Positions 24,995 to 34,148 are shown, numbered from the stretch's first letter. The stretch is 64,000 bases of DNA from Fimenecus sp051881455 (GCA_051881455.1 JBJEPX010000061.1:46529-110528); one strand, 5' to 3'. Made by a program: numbers and translations. The notes: generated from the letters alone by a model not told the origin.

Positions 24995-27900
24995 GTGGCT
25001 GATGAGAAAAATCTCTTTGTTGACCTTGAGCATCAGGTAATGGAGCTTTGGGAAAAAGAGAAGTATTATGACAAGCTTGTCGAAAAAAATAAGGGTAATA
25101 AAATGTTCCGTTTCCTTGACGGACCGATTACCGCAAACAACCCCATGGGTATTCACCATGCATGGGGCAGAAGTATAAAGGATATTTTTATTCGTTATAA
25201 GTCAATGCAGGGCTACGATTGCCGCAGACAAAACGGCTTTGACTCGCAGGGGCTTTGGGTAGAGGTCGAGGTTGAAAAAGAGCTGGGCTTCCAGACCAAA
25301 AAGGATATTGAAGAGTACGGAATGGACAAGTTTACAAAGGCTTGTAAAGACCGTGTTAAGCATTTTTCAGGGATAATAACAGAGCAGTCAAAGCGTCTCG
25401 GTCAGTGGATGGATTGGGACAATTCATACTATACAAACACCGATGAAAATATCGGCGGTATTTGGTATTTCCTTAAAAAGTGCGACGAAAACGGCTGGAT
25501 TCAGCGCGAGTATAAGCCTATGCCTTGGTGCCCGAGATGCGGAACATCCCTTTCAGAGCATGAAATGACAGGCTCATATAAGCTTATGACTCATAATTCA
25601 GTGTTCTTTAAGCTTCCCATAGAAGAAATAGATTCTAAAATCCTTGTTTGGACAACCACTCCCTGGACTCTTTCTTCAAATGTTGCTTTGGCTGTTAATC
25701 CCGACATCGATTATGTTGAAGTAAAGATAAAGAGTGACGAGCAAACTTTAATTCTTGCAAAAAACGCAATTAAGTATTTAGGTGACGACAAGGTTGAGGT
25801 TGTAAGAGCATTAAAGGGCGAGGAGCTTGTAGGTCTTCATTATGACACATGTTTCCCCGATATTCCTGCACAGGCAGGTATTGAGCATAAAATTGTCGCT
25901 TGGGAGGATGTTGCCGCCGATGAAGGTACAGGCGTTGTTCATATTGCTCCCGGTTGCGGTGTTGAGGACTTTGAGCTTGGGGAAAGACTTGACCTTCCAA
26001 AGGTTATGCCTATCGACGATATGGGAATTTATCTTGACGGTTTTGGCTGGATGACAGGTAAAGACAGTCATACTGTTGCTGACGAAGTGTTTGAGCACCT
26101 CAAAGCTGCTAATAAGCTTTATAAGGTTGAGCCGCATGAGCATAGCTATCCTGTTTGCTGGCGCTGTAAGTCTGAGGTTGTGTTCCGTCTTGTACCTGCA
26201 TGGTATATCAGAACTGAGGAATTAAAACCCAGACTTATGAAAGCGGCAAATTCAGTTAAATGGGAGCCTGCTTCAAATGGAAAGCGTATGAATGACTGGC
26301 TCACAAATATGGGCGATTGGAATATCTCAAGAAAGCGTTATTACGGTATGCCGTTGCCTTTCTATCCTTGTGATTGCGGTCATGTGACCGTTGTAGGGTC
26401 CCGTCAGGAGCTTCATGATTTGGCGGTTGAGCCTGAAAAGGTTGATGCATTGCCTGAGCTTCACAGACCGTGGGTTGACGAAATTCAAATTAAATGTCCC
26501 AAGTGCGGGAAGCCCGTTTCCCGTGTTTCCGAAATCGGTGATGTTTGGCTCGATGCAGGTATTGTACCGTTCTCAACCTTCGGATATTTCTCCGATAAAG
26601 AGCAATGGAAAAAGAATTTCCCCGCAGAGTGGGTTACCGAGATGCATGAGCAGGTTCGTTTGTGGTTCTATTCAATGCTGTTTATGAGCGTTGTTTTAGA
26701 GGATAGAGCCCCCTATGAGCGTGTACTTACAAACAGTACCGTAGTTTCGGAGGACGGCACAAAGTTCTCAAAAACAGGCTTTATGATTAAGTTTGACGAG
26801 GCGGCTGAAAAAATCGGCGCAGATACCGTTCGTTATCTCTATGCAGGCGCTCCAAATTCCAACGATGTCCGTTTCGGATATAATTTAGGTGATGAAGCAA
26901 GAAGAAAGATGCTTTCATATTGGAATATCTATACTTTCTTTGATACCTATGCACAGATAGATAAGCCCGATTTTACAAATTATAAGCCCGATACATCTCT
27001 TATGACGCCTATTGACAAGTGGTTGTTTGTAAGAACAAACGAGTTTATTAAGAAAGCCACAGCTAATATGGACGATTACAAGGTTTATGTTCTTGTAAAA
27101 GACTTTGAGCAGTTTGTTGACGATATTTCCAATTGGTACATCAGAACTAACCGCCGCCGTTTCTGGAAAACAGACGATGATCAAGATAAAATGGTTGCGT
27201 ATTGGACATTATTTACTGCTCTTAAAGCCTGCACACAGGTTATGGCACCCGTAATTCCATTTATGACGGAATATATTTGGCAGAACCTTATAAGAAAGGT
27301 TACACCGAATTGCCCCGAGTCAGTTCATTTAAGCGACTGGCCGCAGGTTGTTGAAGGCTTTGAAGATGACGGTATAATTGAAAAGACAGACCTTTCCCGT
27401 GAAGTGATTGCCGTTGCAATGAGACTTCGTAATGAACAGCAGATTAAAGTCCGTCAGCCCTTGTCCAAGATATTTGTTTGCTGTGACAGCGACAAAACGG
27501 ATAAAATCAAAACATTTGAGAAAAATATTCTTGATGAGCTTAATATTAAGGCAATTGAGTATATTGACGATGTGAATGTACTTGAGGATAAATTCCTTAC
27601 AGTCAATTTCAAGGTTGCAGGTGCTGTGCTTAAACAAAATGTAAATAAGATGAAGCAGACTCTTGAATCTCTTTCAGATGATGAAATGAAAGCTCTTACC
27701 AATGCTGTTATTGCAGGCGGTGAGGTTTCGGTTCCCGGCTGGGAGGAGAAATTTGACGGTTCTATTTTCACGGTTCAGTCAAAAACCAAAAAAGGTATCG
27801 TTTCTGCCGAGTTTGCACAGGACTGTGTCGTTGCACTTGATGTTGTTCTTACCGATGACCTTCTCCGTGAGGGCGTTGTCCGTGATGTAATCCGTCAATG

Positions 27901-28129
27901 TCAGCTTATCAGAAAAGAAGCAGGTTATCAGGTTGAACAGCATATAATTGCATCAGTATCCGTTGAAGACGAGTTTATATTGAGCGCACTTTCAGAGAAA
28001 AAAGATTATATTTCAAGTGAGCTTCTTGCGGATTCATTGGTTCTTAACGGCGAAATCAACGCTGACCTTATTAAAGCATTTTCAGTAAATGACAAAAAGA
28101 TTGCAGTATCAGTTGCAAAAGGAGAGTAA
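24995..28129 (+). CDS. ileS: Isoleucyl-tRNA synthetase with swapped class I signature (IleRS2-like)
   Basis: Class I synthetase charging tRNA-Ile. The 1,044 residues comprise a split Rossmann core, an editing domain (about 190-400, with W-T-T-T-P-W-T-L-S-S at its start), an anticodon-binding helical domain and a C-terminal extension. The signature normally reading H-I-G-H is G52-I53-H54-H55 in N-P-M-G-I-H-H-A-W-G, and KMSKS is K590-F-S-K-T594. Zn-like pairs C-P-R-C and C-P-K-C are present. This matches a distinct IleRS branch also seen in other Firmicutes and Actinobacteria. The start is GTG with AAAGGTGG upstream. Whether a second, canonical IleRS exists elsewhere is unknown. DUF1858 follows after 3 bases. 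Confidence 0.9.
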   Translation: MADEKNLFVDLEHQVMELWEKEKYYDKLVEKNKGNKMFRFLDGPITANNPMGIHHAWGRSIKDIFIRYKSMQGYDCRRQNGFDSQGLWVEVEVEKELGFQTKKDIEEYGMDKFTKACKDRVKHFSGIITEQSKRLGQWMDWDNSYYTNTDENIGGIWYFLKKCDENGWIQREYKPMPWCPRCGTSLSEHEMTGSYKLMTHNSVFFKLPIEEIDSKILVWTTTPWTLSSNVALAVNPDIDYVEVKIKSDEQTLILAKNAIKYLGDDKVEVVRALKGEELVGLHYDTCFPDIPAQAGIEHKIVAWEDVAADEGTGVVHIAPGCGVEDFELGERLDLPKVMPIDDMGIYLDGFGWMTGKDSHTVADEVFEHLKAANKLYKVEPHEHSYPVCWRCKSEVVFRLVPAWYIRTEELKPRLMKAANSVKWEPASNGKRMNDWLTNMGDWNISRKRYYGMPLPFYPCDCGHVTVVGSRQELHDLAVEPEKVDALPELHRPWVDEIQIKCPKCGKPVSRVSEIGDVWLDAGIVPFSTFGYFSDKEQWKKNFPAEWVTEMHEQVRLWFYSMLFMSVVLEDRAPYERVLTNSTVVSEDGTKFSKTGFMIKFDEAAEKIGADTVRYLYAGAPNSNDVRFGYNLGDEARRKMLSYWNIYTFFDTYAQIDKPDFTNYKPDTSLMTPIDKWLFVRTNEFIKKATANMDDYKVYVLVKDFEQFVDDISNWYIRTNRRRFWKTDDDQDKMVAYWTLFTALKACTQVMAPVIPFMTEYIWQNLIRKVTPNCPESVHLSDWPQVVEGFEDDGIIEKTDLSREVIAVAMRLRNEQQIKVRQPLSKIFVCCDSDKTDKIKTFEKNILDELNIKAIEYIDDVNVLEDKFLTVNFKVAGAVLKQNVNKMKQTLESLSDDEMKALTNAVIAGGEVSVPGWEEKFDGSIFTVQSKTKKGIVSAEFAQDCVVALDVVLTDDLLREGVVRDVIRQCQLIRKEAGYQVEQHIIASVSVEDEFILSALSEKKDYISSELLADSLVLNGEINADLIKAFSVNDKKIAVSVAKGE

Positions 28130-28132
28130 AAA

Positions 28133-28342
28133 ATGTTTCAGGTTACAAAAGATATGAACATTGGTGAAATTCTTGACAACGCAAGAGAAACCGTTCCTTT
28201 CTTCCTTAATTTAGGAATGCATTGCCTTGGCTGTCCCTCTGCAAGAGGAGAAACAGTTGAGCAGGCTTGTATGGTTCATGGCGTTGACCCCGATGAGTTC
28301 GTAAAAGAAATCAACGAATTTCTCAAGAGTAATAAAGAATAA
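28133..28342 (+). CDS. DUF1858-domain protein
   Basis: A 69-residue DUF1858 protein, a small helical domain of unknown function often fused to or near hybrid-cluster and redox proteins. Cys31 and Cys34 in M-H-C-L-G-C-P and Cys46 in Q-A-C-M form the conserved cysteine pattern, suggesting metal or disulfide chemistry. It starts 3 bases after ileS with GGAG in that gene and ends at a terminator, so it is the second gene of the ileS transcript. A functional link to the synthetase is not evident. Confidence 0.88.
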   Translation: MFQVTKDMNIGEILDNARETVPFFLNLGMHCLGCPSARGETVEQACMVHGVDPDEFVKEINEFLKSNKE

Positions 28343-28351
28343 GAGTTTTGA

Positions 28352-28387
28352 GGGCGTAACATAATTTCGGTGTTACGCCCCGTTTTT
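28352..28387 (+). terminator. Terminator directly before trmK
   Basis: GGGCGTAACA (28352-28361) and TGTTACGCCC (28371-28380) form a perfect 10-bp stem followed by T5. Only 12 bases separate it from the trmK ATG at 28400, leaving no room for a promoter in between. Confidence 0.88.
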
Positions 28388-28399
28388 CTACGGTGTTTT

Positions 28400-29083
28400 A
28401 TGTTGAAACTTACAAATCGTTTACAGCTTGTTGCCGACTGTGTTAATCCATGTGATTCTATGGCGGATATAGGAACAGATCATGCATATTTGCCTGTTTG
28501 GTGCTTATTAAACGGCAAAGCACGGTCAGCTGTTGCCGCCGATATAAACCCAAAACCGTTGTCAAACGCCCGAAAAACCGTTGAGGAATACGAGCTTAAT
28601 GACAAAATAACGCTTCGTTTATCCGACGGGCTTAAAAATATAACAGCTGACGAGGTGCAGGAGATTGTCGTTGCAGGAATGGGCGGTAATCAAATTGCAG
28701 ATATGATTTCTCAAACTCCGTGGCTCCGTGACCAAAGCATACATCTCGTTTTACAGCCTATGACGCATTTTGAAGATGTTCGACGTGCTCTTTGCGAAAA
28801 CGGATTTGTAATTGAATCCGAACAGACAACCGCAGAGGGTGAGCGACTGTATGTTGTGATTTCCGCCCGATACAGTCACAATAAGAAAACATACCCCGAG
28901 TGGTATTATTATGCAGGGGAGTTGCCCCGCGGTAAGGGTGAAACTGACGCTCATTTTTTAGAAAAAATTATTACACGCCTTAAAAAGCGTGGCGAAGCCC
29001 TTGCGGAAAAAAACGGAGCGGAGTCCCAAAGGTTATTTAAAATTATTGAGGGGATAGAAAATGAATGTAGGAAAAATTTATGA
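28400..29083 (+). CDS. trmK: tRNA (adenine-22-N1)-methyltransferase TrmK
   Basis: SAM-dependent enzyme that methylates N1 of A22 in tRNA. The 227 residues start L-K-L-T-N-R-L-Q-L-V-A-D, and the SAM loop A-D-I-G-T-D-H-A-Y-L-P (about 21-31) is the family signature; V-A-G-M-G-G-N-Q-I near 100 is another conserved block. The ATG at 28400 is chosen because it gives the family N-terminus; an upstream in-frame ATG falls within the terminator hairpin. It overlaps nif3 by 23 bases, the usual trmK-nif3 pairing of Firmicutes. Confidence 0.93.
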   Translation: MLKLTNRLQLVADCVNPCDSMADIGTDHAYLPVWCLLNGKARSAVAADINPKPLSNARKTVEEYELNDKITLRLSDGLKNITADEVQEIVVAGMGGNQIADMISQTPWLRDQSIHLVLQPMTHFEDVRRALCENGFVIESEQTTAEGERLYVVISARYSHNKKTYPEWYYYAGELPRGKGETDAHFLEKIITRLKKRGEALAEKNGAESQRLFKIIEGIENECRKNL

Positions 29084-29801
29084 TTACATAGATAGTATTG
29101 CTCCTTTTTCTGTTCAGGAGGAGTGGGATAACAGCGGATTGCAGGTAGGTTCTTTCTCTCAAGAGGTAAAAAAAGTCCTTGTAGGATTAGATGCAACTGC
29201 AGGGCTTGTTGAAGAAGCAAAATTGAAGGAATGTGATTTAATTATCTCTCACCATCCCTTTCTCTTTCATCCTGTAAAGAGCTTTACAGAGCAGATGCCT
29301 GCCTTTTTAGCGGCAAAATATAATATTTCCGTTATTTCGGCTCATACCTCCTTTGACTGCGCTGTTGGGGGAGTGAATGATGTGTTGGCAGAGCTTGTGG
29401 GAGTTTACAATACTAAACTTTCCGAAAATAAACTTTTCCGTATCGGTAGAACCGATTGTAAAACAGTACGAGATTTTGCACAAACCGTAAAAAATTCGTT
29501 AAATGCTGATGTTTTCTGCTCTTTGCCCGAAAAGAAAATTAAAACTGTTGCAGTTTGCGGTGGCTCTGCCGCAGAATATATAGAAATGGCAAAAAATGAG
29601 GGTGCTGATGTATTTTTAACGGGTGAAGTTAAGCATCACGAGATATTGGACGCCTGTAATTTTGATATTGCCGTTATTTGTGCAGGGCACTTTGAAACCG
29701 AAATGCCCTCTATGCGTGTGCTTACAGAAAAACTTCAAAAGCAGTTCCCCGAAATTACATTTGTTTTGTCATCGCAAACCTCTCCGATTTACCATATTTA
29801 A
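29061..29801 (+). CDS. Nif3/YqfO-like dinuclear metal protein
   Basis: A 246-residue short-form Nif3-like protein, without the PII-like insertion of Bacillus YqfO. The dinuclear metal site is visible as H64-H65 in I-S-H-H-P, His95 and Asp99 in A-H-T-S-F-D, and C-A-G-H-F-E-T-E near the C-terminus. It is often annotated as a GTP cyclohydrolase 1 type 2 homologue, but its physiological role is not settled. GAGGGG precedes its ATG within trmK. Confidence 0.92.
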   Translation: MNVGKIYDYIDSIAPFSVQEEWDNSGLQVGSFSQEVKKVLVGLDATAGLVEEAKLKECDLIISHHPFLFHPVKSFTEQMPAFLAAKYNISVISAHTSFDCAVGGVNDVLAELVGVYNTKLSENKLFRIGRTDCKTVRDFAQTVKNSLNADVFCSLPEKKIKTVAVCGGSAAEYIEMAKNEGADVFLTGEVKHHEILDACNFDIAVICAGHFETEMPSMRVLTEKLQKQFPEITFVLSSQTSPIYHI

Positions 29802-29818
29802 AGAAAAAGGATAATAAA

Positions 29819-31570
29819 ATGGCACTTGACGGAATTACACTTGGACTTATAAAAAAAGAGCTTGAAGGCTATATAATCGGTGCAAAGGTGGAAAAAATAC
29901 ATCAGCCCTTAAAAAATGAGCTGGTGTTTATTTTCCGTACCCGAGACGGTGCTTATAGGCTGTTCTTTTCCTGCGACGGTCAAAGTCCTCGTGTCCACTT
30001 GACAAGGTATGCGCCCGAAAATCCAAAAGTTCCGCCTATGCTTTGTATGCTTTTCAGAAAACGGCTTGTGGGCGCAGTTTTAAAATCTATCCGTCAAGTG
30101 CGTAATGACAGAATACTGATTTTTGACTTTGACGGTACAACTGAAATAGGCGATAAAACCGAGTATCACCTGATATGTGAAATAATGGCTCAAAGAAGCA
30201 ATATAATTCTTTGCGATAAAGATTATGTTATTCTTGATGCTGTTAAAAGAGTTGATGAAACAAAATCATCAGTTCGTGAAATTTTACCCGGTCTTAAATA
30301 TGAAAATCCGCCTTTTCAGGAAAAAGCGGACCTTTTAAACGATGACCTTGCAGAGCTCGCAGGGGAAATATGCAATTCAGGCGGCAAAATGCTTTCAAAA
30401 GCAATTCTTGACAGTGTTGAGGGAATTTCTCCCATAGTTTCCCGTGAAATAGCATACAGAACGGTGTTCGGTGATAAGCAATGCGATGTGCTTTCACCCC
30501 TTGAAAATGAAAGACTGTTTAATGAATTACAAAACATAAGAAATGAAATTATGGGTAAAAACCCACCTCAAATGCTTTTGCGTGAGGATAATACGCCATT
30601 TGATTTTTCCTTTACGGATATCAGGCAGTACGGCAACTCTTTAATAAAGAAAAACTATGATACTTATTCTGAATTGCTTGATGATTTCAGTTTTGAGCGT
30701 GACAGGCAATTAAGAGTAAGGCGTCGCGCCGCTGATTTGTTTAAAATTCTTAACAACGCAGTTGAGCGTACCGCAAGAAAAATCAACAATAGAAATGCCG
30801 AACTTGAAAAAAGTGAAAACCGTGAAATTTTGCGCATTTATGCCGAGCTGATTACTTCCAATCAGTACAGACTTACAGAAAAATCACCTGAATATGTTGT
30901 TGAGAACTATTATGACAATAACAATTCAATTACAATCCCCGCTAATCCCGCTTTAACGGCACAGCAAAACGCACAAAAGTATTATAAAGAATATAAAAAA
31001 GCGGCAAACGCCGAAAAAATGCTCCATGAATTAATTGCGGAAGGGGAGCAGGAGCTCGTTTATCTCGACTCTGTTATTGACAATTTATCACGGGCATATT
31101 CCGATAAGGAAATATCGGAAATTCGTGAAGAGCTTGAAAAAGGCGGATATATAAAGTCAAAACACGGAACAAAAGGCAAAAAAGAAAAACCCTTGCCGCC
31201 TTTGGAATTTATATCAAGCGACGGATTTAAGATACTTGTAGGCAGAAATAATGTTCAAAATGATATTCTCACATTAAAAACCGCAAAAAACTATGATATG
31301 TGGCTTCATGTCCAAAAGCAGTCAGGCTCACATACGATAATTGTTTCGGACAAAAAAGAAATCAGCGAAACGGCAATTTATGAGGCCGCCTGCCTTGCCG
31401 CATATCACAGTAAATCTGCCGATTCTTCTTCCGTAGCGGTTGATTATACTCTTGTGAAAAATGTTAAAAAGCCAAACGGCGCAAAGCCCGGTAAGGTTAT
31501 TTATAATACTTATAATACTGTATATGTAACGCCGTCAAAAGACATCGTCGAAAAACTGCAAATAAAATAA
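29819..31570 (+). CDS. rqcH: Ribosome quality-control factor RqcH (NFACT family)
   Basis: Rqc2/NEMF homologue that binds stalled 50S-peptidyl-tRNA complexes and drives C-terminal alanine tailing. The 583 residues contain the NFACT-N domain with Asp97-Arg98 in R-N-D-R-I, at the same positions as the essential pair of the Bacillus protein, a long helical coiled-coil segment (about 290-450), and a C-terminal NFACT-R/DUF814 domain starting near 460 (G-F-K-I-L-V-G-R-N-N, later M-W-L-H-V). Older annotations call it fibronectin-binding protein. It is the last gene of the trmK-nif3 operon. Confidence 0.95.
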   Translation: MALDGITLGLIKKELEGYIIGAKVEKIHQPLKNELVFIFRTRDGAYRLFFSCDGQSPRVHLTRYAPENPKVPPMLCMLFRKRLVGAVLKSIRQVRNDRILIFDFDGTTEIGDKTEYHLICEIMAQRSNIILCDKDYVILDAVKRVDETKSSVREILPGLKYENPPFQEKADLLNDDLAELAGEICNSGGKMLSKAILDSVEGISPIVSREIAYRTVFGDKQCDVLSPLENERLFNELQNIRNEIMGKNPPQMLLREDNTPFDFSFTDIRQYGNSLIKKNYDTYSELLDDFSFERDRQLRVRRRAADLFKILNNAVERTARKINNRNAELEKSENREILRIYAELITSNQYRLTEKSPEYVVENYYDNNNSITIPANPALTAQQNAQKYYKEYKKAANAEKMLHELIAEGEQELVYLDSVIDNLSRAYSDKEISEIREELEKGGYIKSKHGTKGKKEKPLPPLEFISSDGFKILVGRNNVQNDILTLKTAKNYDMWLHVQKQSGSHTIIVSDKKEISETAIYEAACLAAYHSKSADSSSVAVDYTLVKNVKKPNGAKPGKVIYNTYNTVYVTPSKDIVEKLQIK

Positions 31571-31574
31571 AAAT

Positions 31575-31600
31575 CGGGAAGCGTGATGCTTCCCGGTTTT
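31575..31600. terminator. Bidirectional terminator between rqcH and the DUF378 gene
   Basis: CGGGAAGC (31575-31582), loop GTGAT, GCTTCCCG (31588-31595). T-rich sequence follows on both strands (GGTTTTC on +, ATTTTTATTTT on -), serving the convergent genes. Confidence 0.85.
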
Positions 31601-31606
31601 CTTTGT

Positions 31607-31825
31607 TCAGTTGTCTTCATTAGTTGAAAGTACTTCGTTTTCTCTGAAAAACAGTGACAAGCACCAAATTCCTGCAAGAGCAATAACTGTGTAAATAATT
31701 CGGCTGATAATTGCACCTTGTCCGCCGAATATCCAGGCAACGATATCAAACTGAAAAAGACCGATTGAGCCCCAGTTGATTGCACCGATTATAACAAGAA
31801 TTAAAGAAATTCTGTCAAGCATCAT
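31607..31825 (-). CDS. DUF378 small membrane protein
   Basis: A 72-residue protein with two hydrophobic helices (about 5-25 and 38-60), matching DUF378: I-L-V-I-I-G-A-I-N-W-G-S-I-G-L-F is the family signature. Function unknown. AAGGAG five bases before the ATG at 31825 sets the start; a GTG six bases further upstream overlaps that site. It lies 128 bases downstream of metK on the same strand. A TATAAT (31927-31922) in that gap could give it its own promoter, but the best -35 is at a poor 19-base spacing. Confidence 0.88.
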   Translation of the reverse strand: MMLDRISLILVIIGAINWGSIGLFQFDIVAWIFGGQGAIISRIIYTVIALAGIWCLSLFFRENEVLSTNEDN

Positions 31826-31953
31826 TTTCACTCCTTAATAACAGCATTTTTTCAAGGTAAAGTCGGATTATTTTGCCGCCTTCATCTTATCTGCACGATT
31901 ATTATGAGTAATTTTGATGACATTATACTAAACTGAAATTGGAAAAAATCAAA

Positions 31954-33144
31954 TTATTTTAAATTTGCTTTTTCTTTTAAAATTTCGACTTTGTCTGTTT
32001 TCTCCCATTTAACATTAATATCGGTTCTTCCAACATGACCGTAAGCGGAAAGTTGTTTGTAAATGGGATTGCGAAGTTCAAGTGTGTCGATTATTGCGGC
32101 AGGGCGCAAATCAAAAACTTCATTTACAATATCTGCAAGGTCGGTATCTTTGATTTTTCCAGTACCGAATGTATCAACCATTACTGAAACGGGTTTCGCA
32201 ACGCCGATTGCGTATGCTAACTGTATTTCGCACTTTTTCGCAAGATCTGCTGCTACGATATTTTTTGCAACATATCTTGCGGCATACGCGGCAGAACGGT
32301 CAACCTTTGTGGGATCCTTGCCCGAGAACGCACCGCCGCCGTGGCGTGAGTATCCGCCGTATGTATCAACTATAATCTTTCTGCCTGTAAGGCCGCTGTC
32401 ACCGGCAGGGCCGCCGATTACGAAACGCCCTGTGGGGTTAATGAAAATTTTTGTATTTTCATCAATAAGATTTGCAGGAATTATGGGATTTATAACATAT
32501 TTTTTAATGTCTTCACGAATTTTTTCAAGGGAAACATCTGCGCTGTGCTGTGAGGATATAACAACAGCATCAATTCTTACGGGATTTCTGTCATCGTCAT
32601 ATTCAACGGTAACCTGAGTTTTACCGTCGGGACGCAGGTAGGGGAGTATTCCGTCCTTTCTTACCTTTGTGAGCTGAACCGAAAGCTTGTTTGCCATTGA
32701 AATGGGCATTGGCATAAGCTCAGGTGTTTCGTCGCAGGCAAATCCGAACATCATACCTTGGTCGCCTGCACCGTTAAGGTTATATGCGTCGTTATCGCCG
32801 CCTTTTATTTCCAACGAATTATCAACGCCCAAAGCAATGTCGGCAGATTGCTTGTCCAGAGCCACAAGAACAGCGCAGGTGTTGCCGTCAAAGCCCTTTT
32901 CGCTGCTGTCATAACCGATTTCGCATATAGTTGAGCGTACAATTTCGGGAATATTCACATTAGCCTTTGATGTAATTTCGCCCATTACCATAACCTGACC
33001 TGTTGTGCATGTTGTTTCACAGGCAACGCGGGATTGCTTGTCCTGTGCAATCAATGCGTCAAGAATTGAATCGGAAATACGGTCACAAATTTTGTCGGGA
33101 TGTCCTTCTGTAACCGATTCTGATGTAAAAAGAAATTTTGCCAT
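31954..33144 (-). CDS. metK: S-adenosylmethionine synthetase
   Basis: Makes SAM from methionine and ATP. The 396 residues have the N-terminal F-L-F-T-S-E-S-V-T-E-G-H-P-D-K, the G-A-G-D-Q-G-M-M-F-G motif near 120 and G-G-G-A-F-S-G-K-D near 270, all MetK hallmarks. The ATG has GGAGG just upstream in the leader. Expression is governed by a SAM-I riboswitch directly before it, so the product of the enzyme represses its own synthesis. Confidence 0.98.
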   Translation of the reverse strand: MAKFLFTSESVTEGHPDKICDRISDSILDALIAQDKQSRVACETTCTTGQVMVMGEITSKANVNIPEIVRSTICEIGYDSSEKGFDGNTCAVLVALDKQSADIALGVDNSLEIKGGDNDAYNLNGAGDQGMMFGFACDETPELMPMPISMANKLSVQLTKVRKDGILPYLRPDGKTQVTVEYDDDRNPVRIDAVVISSQHSADVSLEKIREDIKKYVINPIIPANLIDENTKIFINPTGRFVIGGPAGDSGLTGRKIIVDTYGGYSRHGGGAFSGKDPTKVDRSAAYAARYVAKNIVAADLAKKCEIQLAYAIGVAKPVSVMVDTFGTGKIKDTDLADIVNEVFDLRPAAIIDTLELRNPIYKQLSAYGHVGRTDINVKWEKTDKVEILKEKANLK

Positions 33145-33160
33145 AGTATCTTCGCCTCCA

Positions 33161-33294
33161 AAAAAAATAAGCGCCCGATAAGGACGCTTTTAGAAAACCT
33201 TATCTTTCGGAAAATCCGCAGGAATTAGCACCTTGCTTTTAAAGCAGGTTGCCGGGCTTCAAAGGGCCGGTCCCTCCACCACTCTGCATAAGGA
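33161..33294 (-). promoter_or_regulatory. SAM-I riboswitch (S-box) with terminator, upstream of metK
   Basis: Read on the minus strand, the aptamer begins CTTATGCAGAGTGGTGGAGG and continues GACCGGCCC, GAAGCCCGGCAACC and GGTGCTAATTCC, the conserved S-box core. P1 closes between 33294-33288 and 33205-33199. A terminator stem (33190-33169: AAGCGTCC with GGGCGCTT) and T-run (33168-33161) follow, so SAM binding should terminate transcription before metK. Confidence 0.95.
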
Positions 33295-33312
33295 AATATT
33301 TAATTCTTTATT

Positions 33313-33340
33313 ATTTTACCACAGATTTATATATTGTCAA
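33313..33340 (-). promoter_or_regulatory. Candidate promoter of the metK transcript
   Basis: TTGACA (33340-33335), 16 bases, TAAAAT (33318-33313) on the minus strand, with TGG before the -10. It starts right at the stop codon of ribU and about 20 bases before the S-box. Confidence 0.75.
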
Positions 33341-33931
33341 CTATATACCGTATTTTTTTACAGCTTTTTCGACAGCAAAATATACAGGGTAAAAGGGCAG
33401 TACGTTAAACGCCGCTTTAACTGTGTTTAAGGCAGTAGAACCCCAAACACCTGCCCAATAAGCTTCTTTTACAAGGGGTATTCCCATAAGCTTAAAGAAA
33501 ATCGGCGTAAACACAATATTTGCAAGCCAGCCCAGAGCAATTGCAACTGCAACGGTGATTACAGATGAGATGATATATGTTTTTGCAGAAAATTTATTTT
33601 CTTTAAAAATCTTTGCAAAAAGCTTTGTAAAAAGCGACATTGAAAGTACAATTCCACCGCCGATTACAACATTCATTATTTCACCTATTCCCACAGTTGT
33701 GGTTTTTGCAAGGTGAATAATGTTTTTCACCACCTCAACAAGCACTCCGTAAATTGGGCCCAAAGTGATGCCTGTAAGTATTGCAGGAAAATCTGAAAAA
33801 TCAATTTTCATATAGCTTACACCTGGGATAATTTGAATCTCGGGAAAAACCATATACACCACAGTTGCGATTGCCGCCATTACAGCTGTAAAGGTAAGCC
33901 CAAAAATTTTTTTGTTTCTTTTGTTTGACAT
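33341..33931 (-). CDS. ribU: Riboflavin ECF transporter S component RibU
   Basis: Substrate-binding membrane subunit of an energy-coupling-factor transporter for riboflavin; it works with a shared EcfA/A'/T module not seen here. The 196 residues have five or six hydrophobic segments, and I-D-F-S-D-F-P-A-I-L near residue 45 matches the RibU branch. The start at 33931 follows AAAGGAAG; a longer frame would run into the riboswitch terminator. The FMN riboswitch upstream independently supports riboflavin as substrate. No terminator separates it from the metK promoter. Confidence 0.93.
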   Translation of the reverse strand: MSNKRNKKIFGLTFTAVMAAIATVVYMVFPEIQIIPGVSYMKIDFSDFPAILTGITLGPIYGVLVEVVKNIIHLAKTTTVGIGEIMNVVIGGGIVLSMSLFTKLFAKIFKENKFSAKTYIISSVITVAVAIALGWLANIVFTPIFFKLMGIPLVKEAYWAGVWGSTALNTVKAAFNVLPFYPVYFAVEKAVKKYGI

Positions 33932-33965
33932 AAAAATCTTCCTTTCATCATGATTAGTTGCCAAA

Positions 33966-34130
33966 CAGAAAAAAGCCCCGCATAAAATGCAGGGCAGGTG
34001 TAACGCAAAAATGTGTTGCATCTTCTTTCATCCGGACTATACCGTCGGTACGGGAATTGCACCCGTTCAGCCAAACTCGGCTCGTGGACTTTACCACCGG
34101 TGGAGAATTTCACTCCGCCCTGAAGACAAC
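33966..34130 (-). promoter_or_regulatory. FMN riboswitch (RFN element) with terminator, upstream of ribU
   Basis: On the minus strand CTTCAGGGCGGAGTGAAATT opens the aptamer near 34127, followed by CCACCGG, GTAAAGTCCACGAG, GAACGGGTGCAATTCCCGT and ATAGTCCGGATG to about 34020. A terminator stem GCCCTGCAT/ATGCGGGGC (33995-33975) with T-run ends it near 33968. FMN should switch off ribU transcription. Confidence 0.95.
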
Positions 34131-34148
34131 TAATTTAATTGTATATTG

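Noticed and set aside
32063..32617. Plus-strand open frame of 184 codons opposite metK
   Set aside because: metK is unmistakable on the minus strand, and the plus frame shows no domain or start signal.
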